A DNA stretch of 64,000 bases from Paenibacillus sp. SYP-B3998 (GTDB lineage Bacteria; Bacillota; Bacilli; Paenibacillales; NBRC-103111): the NCBI RefSeq assembly GCF_010820665.1, contig NZ_JAAIKC010000007.1, forward strand, positions 62,001-126,000. Direction: 5' to 3'. The notes below the pieces were generated by a model. That model saw only the letters and a list, made by a program, of their open reading frames with translations, had not been told where the DNA came from and ran no database searches. The position numbers were made by a program, and so were the translations under genes. This document shows positions 51,864 to 59,040 of the stretch, piece after piece (within the stretch, counting starts at the first letter, position 1; each line of letters starts with the position of its first letter).

Positions 51864-51963
51864 CGACGCACTCCTTTGGGTGAAATGGCCACTCTTACAC
51901 AATATATGTAAAGTCTAGATGGGAGTGCATGCAAACCACGGTTCGAACAGTTGTTTGCTATAG

Positions 51964-52011
51964 AAACAAAAAGAGCACCCTTTTTAAGCTTTTAGGCTTA
52001 AGGGTGCTCTT
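51964..52011 (-). terminator. Terminator of the SLH protein gene
   Basis: On the minus strand AAGAGCACCCTTAAGC pairs with GCTTAAAAAGGGTGCTCTT, followed by TTTTTG; 27 bases after the stop codon of the SLH gene. Confidence 0.87.
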
Positions 52012-52037
52012 AGCAATATTCTTCACTTCATCAATAA

Positions 52038-53666
52038 TTACACACGGTGCATTGTCACGTAACTCGACACTTTGTTCCCATTTGGTGAGATGGCAGTTAA
52101 TTCAAAAGACTTTACGTTACCTGTCACATGAACACTACCGTCTCGATTAACTACAGCAGAACCTACAGCTCCTTTGTTAGGATCGCCCACGATATCGTTA
52201 ACGAGGAAGACTGTACCTAACGCAAAATTGTAAGAGCGGATTTCATCCTTTTTATAAGTGATACCATAATTGTCGGTAATGTTCAGATCCATTTCAGTAT
52301 AAGCGTCGAAGTTTCCGCTATATACGCCATTCGTTACCGAAAAGTTTCGATCGATCGTTGCTTTGTTAGCTTTTAATTCTTTTGCAGTCACGGAATCACT
52401 TTTTACGGTGACAGTTACTTTTAATTGTTTGGCAGAGCCATCTCCGATCTTAACCATGACAGTGATTTCAGCGGTTCCTGCTTTGTTACCAATAACATAG
52501 GCATGGTGATCCGCAGTTAGTTCCACTTTTGCAATACTAACATTGGAAGAGGTGATGGATTGAACAATGCCAGGAATCGCCAAAGTTTCGCCGCCTGAAG
52601 TGGCCTTCACTTCAATTTCTTTGGCAAGCTTACTTCGTGTTGGATCTTCAGCCTCAGCTTTCGTAGCAAGGAGGTCTTGACCTGTTGCTGCTCCAATTAA
52701 GCCGCTATCCAGCACATTAGCAAGATCATAATTACCAGTTATCGAAATATTCCCTGTGTCTATTGCAGATACAGTCAATTTTCCGGTTGCTGTTTGAATA
52801 GAAGTAGCTTCTAAACCACTTAGAGTTACTGTGTACTCACCAACAGCTAATGCACCGTCTTTGGCAGTTAATGTTGCAGATTTCCCGTCACTTGACCATT
52901 CTGTTGTAGTATTCACAATCGTAGTGCCTTTATTCAGGGTAAGAATAGCTTTGCTGGTATCGACTTGCTTGTTAAGAGTAACCTGTACTTTTTTATTGTC
53001 AGAAGTAGCTTGTACATTTCCTACAGAAATAAGTGTTTGATTTGGATTTTTAAATACACCTTGAGCGGTGTACGAGCTTTGAACGAGATCTGCACGATTA
53101 GCAGGTTGATCTCCTGCTTTACTGCTTGCATGAATGCCAAGATCAGTAGCTTGTTTCACTGCGTCACCATACCAAGGCGAGCCAAGGACACTTACTTTTT
53201 TACCTAAACCTTTTAGCAGAACGGTATCTAGCTGACCAGTTGTAACGGAGTCTCCGGGAACGAAGGTCATATCCGTAACACCATCAATTAAGCCCGCTTT
53301 TTTTGCAGCTTCAATATAAGGTATCGCCCAACCATTGGCTGGATCATCGGCACGAACATCTGTAAAGCTGGAAGCTTTAATCGTCTGGTCAACCGTCACT
53401 CCGAAGATAAGCGTAGCTACTTTTGCAAACTGCGCGCGTGTCATATTCTGTGTAATCCCGAAAGAAGTCTCCGAGACGCCTTCGAAGATACCAGCCGTGA
53501 TCATTGCGTCGATTTTAGCTTTTAATGGCGCATCAATGCTAGTTAAATCAGTAAAGTCTGCAGAGGATTTACCAGCTGCACTAGCTGGGTTACCAAGAGC
53601 GGCGGAAGATAACATAGACAGAGCAAGAGTAGTAATCGCAAGGGTTGTCATTTGTTTAGATTTCAT
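52038..53666 (-). CDS. S-layer-homology domain surface protein
   Basis: 542 residues. Signal peptide (MKSKQMTTLAITTLALSMLS to ASA), then SLH-type repeats in residues about 35-200: IDAMITAGIFEGVSETSFGITQNMTRAQFAKVATLIFG, a second ending PYIEAAKKAGLIDGVTDMTFVPGDSVTTGQ, and a degenerate third. These bind pyruvylated secondary cell-wall polymer. The rest contains Ig-like beta domains (KKVQVTLNKQVDTSKAILTLNKGT, a BIG2-like KVELTADHHAYVIGNKAGTAEITV). Probably an S-layer or surface-associated protein. AGGAGG precedes the ATG. A 19-bp Fur-like palindrome lies 230 bases upstream, shared with the divergent CDGSH gene. Confidence 0.9.
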   Translation of the reverse strand: MKSKQMTTLAITTLALSMLSSAALGNPASAAGKSSADFTDLTSIDAPLKAKIDAMITAGIFEGVSETSFGITQNMTRAQFAKVATLIFGVTVDQTIKASSFTDVRADDPANGWAIPYIEAAKKAGLIDGVTDMTFVPGDSVTTGQLDTVLLKGLGKKVSVLGSPWYGDAVKQATDLGIHASSKAGDQPANRADLVQSSYTAQGVFKNPNQTLISVGNVQATSDNKKVQVTLNKQVDTSKAILTLNKGTTIVNTTTEWSSDGKSATLTAKDGALAVGEYTVTLSGLEATSIQTATGKLTVSAIDTGNISITGNYDLANVLDSGLIGAATGQDLLATKAEAEDPTRSKLAKEIEVKATSGGETLAIPGIVQSITSSNVSIAKVELTADHHAYVIGNKAGTAEITVMVKIGDGSAKQLKVTVTVKSDSVTAKELKANKATIDRNFSVTNGVYSGNFDAYTEMDLNITDNYGITYKKDEIRSYNFALGTVFLVNDIVGDPNKGAVGSAVVNRDGSVHVTGNVKSFELTAISPNGNKVSSYVTMHRV

Positions 53667-53854
53667 TATATACCTCCTGATGATTTGGGTTAGTCAAATT
53701 CGTTGATTATTAAAAAATAGCTTTGAATCTAGCAGGTTATCGTACGGCCGTTCTATAGCTATAACTATACATTGCATGAAAAAGCACGTCATTGTCAAAT
53801 TGTTGGCATTCTCAGGTCAAGAGTGCTATTGCCGATTGTTGTTATTTCATCGTT

Positions 53855-53916
53855 TATTGAGAATGATAATCTTCCTCATTAACTTACGAATAGTGAGAAT
53901 GATTATTATAATCATT
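53855..53916. promoter_or_regulatory. Fur-family operator region with perfect 9-1-9 palindrome
   Basis: The inverted repeat AATGATTAT-T-ATAATCATT occupies 53898-53916 and contains a 7-1-7 Fur-type core (TGATTAT-T-ATAATCA) with two differences from TGATAAT-N-ATTATCA. A partial copy, TGAGAATGATAATC, lies about 35 bases upstream; both share TGAGAATGAT. The region sits between the divergent SLH gene and the CDGSH microprotein gene, 22 bases before the latter's -35. Fur is most likely; PerR or another family member is possible. Confidence 0.65.
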
Positions 53917-53937
53917 TACTAATTTTAAATTAATCAC

Positions 53938-53966
53938 TTTACAAATGTAAGTGAATTGCATATAAT
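53938..53966 (+). promoter_or_regulatory. Sigma-A promoter of the CDGSH microprotein
   Basis: TTTACA at 53938-53943 and a perfect TATAAT at 53961-53966 with a 17-base spacer, placed 36 bases before the start codon. Confidence 0.82.
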
Positions 53967-54001
53967 ATTATTAAGAACCAAACGAGAAGGAGGCTGACAC
54001 C

Positions 54002-54079
54002 ATGGGTAAATGTGCATGTGGTAACACACAGAACGTTGAAGGAAACTGCGACGGTTCACACGCTAAAAAAGATAAATAA
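54002..54079 (+). CDS. 25-residue CDGSH-type iron-sulphur microprotein
   Basis: An ORF of 25 codons, too short for routine gene calling. The peptide contains CACGNTQNVEGNCDGSH at residues 4-20, the ligand set C-x-C...C-D-G-S-H of the CDGSH/mitoNEET 2Fe-2S proteins, followed by a lysine-rich end. The spacing from the second to third cysteine is nine residues, one more than in mitoNEET. AAGGAGG lies eight bases before the ATG; a consensus promoter and a strong terminator bracket it, so it is a complete transcription unit. A Fur-like palindrome upstream suggests iron control. A chain this short would probably bind a cluster only as a dimer or by attaching to a larger protein. Confidence 0.82.
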   Translation: MGKCACGNTQNVEGNCDGSHAKKDK

Positions 54080-54100
54080 ATAATGTTTGTACATATATAA

Positions 54101-54140
54101 GGGATTCCACGAACGCAAAGTTCGTTGGAGTCCCTTTTTT
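54101..54140 (+). terminator. Terminator of the CDGSH microprotein
   Basis: 14-15 bp stem (GGGATTCCACGAAC with its near-complement), GCAAA loop and six T, 21 bases after the stop. Confidence 0.92.
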
Positions 54141-54241
54141 GCTTGAGGCGATTGCTTGGCGCGCGCATGTTTGCGAAAGCTAGATTCGTGGTGCACAATA
54201 GAGAAAGCAGTGTATATCTCGAAATGGAGTGAATTTTCTTA

Positions 54242-54814
54242 ATGGATGTTAAAGAAGCAATTCGTCATCGACGGAGCATAGGCAGGGTAAAATCAGACCC
54301 TGTGGATAAGGCTTTAATTGAAGAAATTCTCGAAGCTGGTGTATGGGCACCTAATCATTGCAATACAGAGCCTTGGAGATTCTGGGTGATGACGGGTGAT
54401 GGTAGGAAGCTGTTAGGACGGGGGTATGCAGAAGTTGCTGCCGCAGAGGCTGGTCAAGTCTCGGTGGATGAGCTGAAGCTGATTAGAAGCGGTCAGGAGA
54501 AGAAGGCATTTCGGGCTCCTGTCATTATTGCGGTGGCTGTAACTCCTACGAATCATCCCACAGTACCGGAAATTGAAGAATATGCCGCTGTGCATGCGGC
54601 AGTCCAAAATATGCTGTTAACCGCTCATGCGCTTGGTTTGGGGACGATTTGGCGGTCGGGAGCTCCAACTTACCACCCGAAGATGCGAGAGACGTTCAAT
54701 CTGCAAGGAAAAGAAGAAATGGTCGGGTTTATCTATCTCGGCTACCCAGATATGCCTACACCGAAGGCGGAACGAGTTCCGTTCGAGCAAAAGACGCTGT
54801 GGCTGAACGATTAG
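54242..54814 (+). CDS. Nitroreductase family protein, YdjA-like
   Basis: 190 residues, FMN-dependent oxidoreductase. It opens MDVKEAIRHRRSIGRVKSDPVDK, with FMN-binding RHRRS, then APNHCNTEPWRFWVMTG and a C-terminal GLGTIWRSGAPTY. The short length and the HCNTEPW form match the E. coli YdjA subgroup, whose physiological substrate is unknown. TGGAGTG lies about ten bases before the ATG. Single gene with its own terminator. Confidence 0.9.
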   Translation: MDVKEAIRHRRSIGRVKSDPVDKALIEEILEAGVWAPNHCNTEPWRFWVMTGDGRKLLGRGYAEVAAAEAGQVSVDELKLIRSGQEKKAFRAPVIIAVAVTPTNHPTVPEIEEYAAVHAAVQNMLLTAHALGLGTIWRSGAPTYHPKMRETFNLQGKEEMVGFIYLGYPDMPTPKAERVPFEQKTLWLND

Positions 54815-54825
54815 GTCGCTATTGG

Positions 54826-54858
54826 AGCTTACCCTTGCAAGTGAGGGTAGGCTTTTTT
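54826..54858 (+). terminator. Terminator of the nitroreductase gene
   Basis: 10-bp stem AGCTTACCCT/AGGGTAGGCT with one wobble, 8-base loop, six T. Confidence 0.87.
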
Positions 54859-54971
54859 CTTTAAGCCGCATAAGGATGAATGAAATAATTAGTCGTCGTG
54901 TTAGTCAGGAGAACATGGTATACTAACGATCAACAATAGTTAACATTTGTTTGGAAGATATTTGAGGGGCT

Positions 54972-56276
54972 GTGAAGTTGTCGATTCCTACTATCCCACT
55001 AACCGAGCATATTGATGTATCTAGCGGTGCTCATATTTTATATATTTACAGTTCTGATGAAAAATACATAGAAAATGCAGTTGCATTTATCCAGACAGGA
55101 CTTAAGCTGCGGCAGCAAGTGATTATCATTGATAGTAGTGAAAATTTTCAGGTCATTATGGATAAAGTAAAGGGCTTGGTGGACCGAAGAGGATTGGCGG
55201 ACGTTCACTTTGTGAATCATGATGATTTGAATCGAGCAGATACAGATTTACAAGCGGAAAAGGTTCTGCACACTATGGCAGAGCTTCTTAAACCGTTGTT
55301 ACAAAGGAAGATCCCAATACGCTCTTGGGGGCATGTTCCGTATTTGGAGCCCGATTATTTACGTAAGCTTCTTAAAGAGTATGAAAGAAGCAATGGATTT
55401 ACAATAGAAGAGTTTAGAATGATTGGTGTGTGGGTGTACAATGGGCATAGGCTTCCGGCGCACGTTCAGAATGAGCTTTTGCAAAATCATGGATACTTAA
55501 TGACGGACACTTCGTTGGTACGCTCCAATTTATATAGAAAGGGAGACCAGGAAGTCGTTTTCCCGTCACTGGCGGTGCATACACAGATGCAATCTGAGAT
55601 GAATCAATATAAAGAGAAGTTAGACTTCGTCCATGTGGTATCGCATGAGGTGCGTAATCCGCTAACTGTTATTAAGGCTTATGCAGCTATGCTGCTGCAG
55701 AAGGATTTGGACGTGGATGGCAAGCAAAAACTGAAAGCGATTACGGACTACGTCGATGTGATCGATAATGAGATTATGCATATTATTAATACAGAACAAA
55801 TGCTGTCAACTGAAGCGTTATGGAGTACGACTCAAATTAGTGTTCTTCCAGTGCTGGAAGAAGTAATCGCTACGATGAAGACCAAATCACGAACGCAAAA
55901 TATAGAACTTCATAGTACGCTGCCTTCAAAACCCATCAAGATGGTTGGTAATGTAGTTGGGATGAAGCTTGTAGTATCCAATCTGCTCAGTAATGCGATT
56001 AAGTATAGCGAGGAAAATAGCTGTATCTGGATGGAGGTCCATAACGAAAGGGATTCCCTTCATATTCAGATCAAAGATCAGGGTATCGGCATGACGGGTG
56101 AGCAGACACAGAAGCTGTTTCGAAAATATGAGAAAATGAACCTAGAGCGTAGTGGACAAGGCATCGGTTTATTCATGGTCAAAAAATTAGTCGATCATTT
56201 TGAAGGTTTCATTGAAATACATAGCGAGCTTCATAAGGGAACTCAAGTGCTGGTGAGACTGCCAATACGAAAATAA
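54972..56276 (+). CDS. MEDS-domain sensor histidine kinase, orphan
   Basis: 434 residues, no transmembrane segment. The N-terminal 190 residues fit a MEDS (DcmR-like) sensory domain: GAHILYIYSSDEKYIENAVAFIQTGLKLRQQVIII, LKEYERSNGFTIEEFRMIGVW. The kinase core follows: H-box DFVHVVSHEVRNPLTVIK (phospho-His in SHEVRNP), N-box NLLSNAIKYSEEN, G1 DQGIGMTG and G2 GIGLFMVKKL. It is cytoplasmic and has no response regulator nearby. Start: GTG 54972 is very close to GAGGGG, so TTG 54978 with eight-base spacing is equally possible. Confidence 0.85.
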   Translation: MKLSIPTIPLTEHIDVSSGAHILYIYSSDEKYIENAVAFIQTGLKLRQQVIIIDSSENFQVIMDKVKGLVDRRGLADVHFVNHDDLNRADTDLQAEKVLHTMAELLKPLLQRKIPIRSWGHVPYLEPDYLRKLLKEYERSNGFTIEEFRMIGVWVYNGHRLPAHVQNELLQNHGYLMTDTSLVRSNLYRKGDQEVVFPSLAVHTQMQSEMNQYKEKLDFVHVVSHEVRNPLTVIKAYAAMLLQKDLDVDGKQKLKAITDYVDVIDNEIMHIINTEQMLSTEALWSTTQISVLPVLEEVIATMKTKSRTQNIELHSTLPSKPIKMVGNVVGMKLVVSNLLSNAIKYSEENSCIWMEVHNERDSLHIQIKDQGIGMTGEQTQKLFRKYEKMNLERSGQGIGLFMVKKLVDHFEGFIEIHSELHKGTQVLVRLPIRK

Positions 56277-56316
56277 AAAAGAGGATGCCAAGGGGAAATG
56301 CCCTGGCATCCTTTTG
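56275..56316. terminator. Bidirectional terminator
   Basis: GGATGCCA.GGG and CCCTGGCATCC form the stem, flanked by A6 on one side and TTTTGT on the other, between the kinase and psuG ends. Confidence 0.87.
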
Positions 56317-56318
56317 TA

Positions 56319-57227
56319 TTAGTTTTTAAGGGCTACGGCTACTTTGGCAGCAACTTCCGCGTTGTGATATACAAGCGCAATGTTGGTTTCCAAGCTGCGA
56401 CCTTCCGTCAATTGCTTAATGCGGGAAAGCAGGAATGGTGTTACTTTTTTGCCAGTAATGTTTTGATCTTTAGCTTCAGCGAGCGCTTGTTGAATAACAC
56501 CTTCGATTTCGAGGTGATCCATTGCGGACTCTGCTGGAACCGGGTTGGCGATGATGGCGCCGCCGTTCAAGCCAAGCTCCCATTTGGTACGCAGCATGCT
56601 AGCCACTTCGGCAGCCTCATTGAGGTGGAAGTCCACGCCAAAGCCGCTTTCGCGTGCGTAGAAGGAGGGGAATTCACTTGTTTTGTAGCCGATAACAGGT
56701 ACACCATAGGTTTCTAAGTACTCTAGAGTAAGGCCGATATCGAGAATGGATTTGACGCCAGCGCATACGACAGCTACGTTCGTTTGAGCAAGCTCCGTCA
56801 AGTCTGCGGAAATATCCATTGTCACTTCGGCTTCGCGATGTACGCCGCCAATACCGCCAGTTGCGAACACTTGGATGCCGGCAAGCGCTGCGCCGATCAT
56901 CGTTGCGGCCACGGTTGTTGCTCCGATTCTACCGGATGAAAGGATGTAGGGCAAATCGCGGCGGCTGACTTTATCTACATTTTGGTTTGTAGCAAACTCT
57001 TCGAGTTCTTGCTCGTTCAAGCCAATTTTGATTTTGCCATCCATGATACCGATGGTTGCTGGAACAGCGCCGTTATCCCGAATGATTTGTTCAACTTTTT
57101 TGGCCATTTCAATGTTTTGCGGGTAAGGCATACCATGGGAAATAATCGTTGTTTCCAAAGCTACAACAGGCTTATTGTTAGCAAGCGCTTCTTTTACTTC
57201 GTCCGTAAATGTCAGGTAGTTGTTCAT
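56319..57227 (-). CDS. psuG: Pseudouridine-5'-phosphate glycosidase
   Basis: 302 residues, the usual length. It breaks the C-C glycosidic bond of pseudouridine 5'-phosphate to uracil and ribose 5-phosphate. Signatures: [18 protein letters not shown] near the start, the catalytic-lysine and Mn region KVSRRDLPY, and [11 protein letters not shown], then [22 protein letters not shown](A) precedes the ATG. It lies four bases after the kinase gene psuK in one operon, the complete two-step pathway for recycling pseudouridine from RNA. Confidence 0.95.
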   Translation of the reverse strand: MNNYLTFTDEVKEALANNKPVVALETTIISHGMPYPQNIEMAKKVEQIIRDNGAVPATIGIMDGKIKIGLNEQELEEFATNQNVDKVSRRDLPYILSSGRIGATTVAATMIGAALAGIQVFATGGIGGVHREAEVTMDISADLTELAQTNVAVVCAGVKSILDIGLTLEYLETYGVPVIGYKTSEFPSFYARESGFGVDFHLNEAAEVASMLRTKWELGLNGGAIIANPVPAESAMDHLEIEGVIQQALAEAKDQNITGKKVTPFLLSRIKQLTEGRSLETNIALVYHNAEVAAKVAVALKN

Positions 57228-57231
57228 ATCG

Positions 57232-58329
57232 TTAGTCTCCTTTGATGGTTGTTATCGTTTGAATGAGTCGTTCTTCGTTCAATTCGCTGGCTACAGAATC
57301 AGCGGTTTGCAGCGTGATGTGAGCAGCGGCGAGACCATACGAGCAAGCCTCGATGTAAGATTGATTATGCAGCACGCCGTAGGCGATTCCTGCAAGGAAG
57401 GCATCGCCAGCGCCCGTCACTTCGACGACTTGCGTCGGGATAGGGGCGAAGTGTTTGCTACCTGTTTGACCACTGTACATCACACCTCTGCTCCCAAGTG
57501 TAATGAACACATGCTCCACACCGCGCTCCCGAATGGCTTCCGCGAGCTTGGCAATGTCAGGCTCTGTAGAGATGGAGACGCCAGCAAGTTGGCAGGCTTC
57601 TTCTAAATTGGGAAAGATCGCAGTCACTCCCTGTAAGTGCCGAGGAAGTTTTTTTGCTTTTTCCGAAGAAACAGGGTCGATGAACAGCGAGACACCTTCT
57701 TCGCCGCAGCGTTTCACCAATTCATCCAAGGTGTCAGATGGCAGGTTGGTATCGGCAATAACCAGCTTGGAAGCGGCGATATGAGGCCACTTTTCTCGAA
57801 GTAGTGCAGGTGAACATTTATCGTAAATTTCCATGTTGGCGAAAGCTAGAAACATTTCGCCTGTTGCGTCTAGAAGGGCTGTATAGGTACCTGTTTTCTC
57901 GCCTTGCAGCACAATGGATTGGCTAACTTCGACGCCACGCTTCTTCGTCTCTTCCAAGACCCATTGACCCGCTTTGTCGTCGCCCACAACGGTAAGTAGC
58001 GCAGTTTGACAGGACAAATTGGCGAGCGTTTCCGCGATATTGCGTGCCACGCCACCACAGGACTCCGCGACGGTGACTGGATTGGAGGAAGCAAGTCGAA
58101 TGGCTTGTTTGCTGGTCGCTTTATTGTCTAGGTTGGCACCGCCAATGCACATGACCGTATTGTCGTCTGCTGTGACATAAGCACGTCCACGTAGGACGCC
58201 TTTTTTCATCAATGAGGCGATATAGCCAGCAATGGCTGATCTTGAGATGCCGATGGCGTTTGCCATTTCATGTTGGGAGATAAATGGATTTTGACGTATG
58301 AGCGCTAAGATTTGCTGTTCCCGGTCCAT
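57232..58329 (-). CDS. psuK: Pseudouridine kinase (PfkB family) with N-terminal HTH
   Basis: 365 residues. Residues 1-58 form a winged HTH ([38 protein letters not shown]), which E. coli YeiI-type kinases also carry. A PfkB kinase domain follows: [32 protein letters not shown] and the ATP/catalytic motif [15 protein letters not shown]. It phosphorylates pseudouridine to the 5'-phosphate used by PsuG. ATG 58329 has AAAGGAG six bases upstream; the frame from 58398 lacks a site. The HTH may let the kinase regulate its own operon. Confidence 0.92.
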   Translation of the reverse strand: MDREQQILALIRQNPFISQHEMANAIGISRSAIAGYIASLMKKGVLRGRAYVTADDNTVMCIGGANLDNKATSKQAIRLASSNPVTVAESCGGVARNIAETLANLSCQTALLTVVGDDKAGQWVLEETKKRGVEVSQSIVLQGEKTGTYTALLDATGEMFLAFANMEIYDKCSPALLREKWPHIAASKLVIADTNLPSDTLDELVKRCGEEGVSLFIDPVSSEKAKKLPRHLQGVTAIFPNLEEACQLAGVSISTEPDIAKLAEAIRERGVEHVFITLGSRGVMYSGQTGSKHFAPIPTQVVEVTGAGDAFLAGIAYGVLHNQSYIEACSYGLAAAHITLQTADSVASELNEERLIQTITTIKGD

Positions 58330-58415
58330 GAGCGGCTCCTTTCTCTTTTGTGAATAGCTTAATTTTAATACACTCACGGACAAATGTCCATAGTACAAAC
58401 AAATGTTTATGAATG

Positions 58416-58459
58416 AAAAAGGAGCCTGCGCCCAGAATAGGGACAGTGCTCCTTTTTTT
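58416..58459 (-). terminator. Terminator after the WGxxGxxG-like membrane protein gene
   Basis: AAAAAGGAGC/GCTCCTTTTT stem; T-run on the minus strand. Also T-rich on the plus side. Confidence 0.75.
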
Positions 58460-58493
58460 CGACACAGGAAGATAGTAACGGTTGAGAAGGCAA

Positions 58494-58877
58494 CTATTTC
58501 GACTGTTCAGTCTTTGAACGGTTCACGAATCCAAGTAGCCCAAGCAAGCCCAATAGTCCGAAATATTTCAAGTAGGAAGGAGGCTTAGCCGCCGTATTGC
58601 TGTCTGAAAGTACCTTGATTGAGGTAGGCGGTGTAAGCCCCTGGGCAGCGGCGTAGCTGTTTGAATCTGATCGGACACGAACACCGCGGTCTACACCCGG
58701 CATACCAAATGGATTCGTATGAAAGAAGGTCGGCGAGCCCTGTTTGGCGACTTCCCGCTGATCTGCCTGTGTTGTTGCCTGCTGTGCTTGGGAATGTGTG
58801 TGATATTGATGGGCTCCTAGCAGAGCTATAATCGTAATGAAAGAAACTAAAGCAAGCGTAACAAAGCGTGGCAACAT
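58494..58877 (-). CDS. Small membrane protein with N- and C-terminal hydrophobic segments
   Basis: 127 residues. An N-terminal helix (FVTLALVSFITIIALLGA) acts as signal or anchor, the middle is polar and Ser/Gln-rich, and the end YFGLLGLLGLLGFVNRSKTEQ is a Gly-Leu repeat helix like the WGxxGxxG/LPXTG-free surface anchors of Bacillales. The C-terminal tail is basic. Probably tail-anchored outside the membrane. Function unknown; it follows the BIG2-repeat gene in the same direction, with a terminator between. Confidence 0.6.
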   Translation of the reverse strand: MLPRFVTLALVSFITIIALLGAHQYHTHSQAQQATTQADQREVAKQGSPTFFHTNPFGMPGVDRGVRVRSDSNSYAAAQGLTPPTSIKVLSDSNTAAKPPSYLKYFGLLGLLGLLGFVNRSKTEQSK

Positions 58878-58987
58878 ATTTTATACCTCCAAGGCCATAT
58901 ATGATTAATTTGTGTGAATCTAGGTAAAGGTATATTTCCCTGGATGTTGGAACTTATGTATTCGTAAAACACGGAATAAAACGAAAA

Positions 58988-59019
58988 GCCGCCGATCCCC
59001 CAAATAGGGGATCGGCGGT
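58988..59019 (-). terminator. Terminator of the BIG2-repeat protein gene
   Basis: GCCGCCGATCCCC/GGGGATCGGCGGT stem with a short loop; on the minus strand CTTTTCGTTTTA follows. Confidence 0.85.
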
Positions 59020-59040
59020 TGATTGAACGAACCATTTCAT

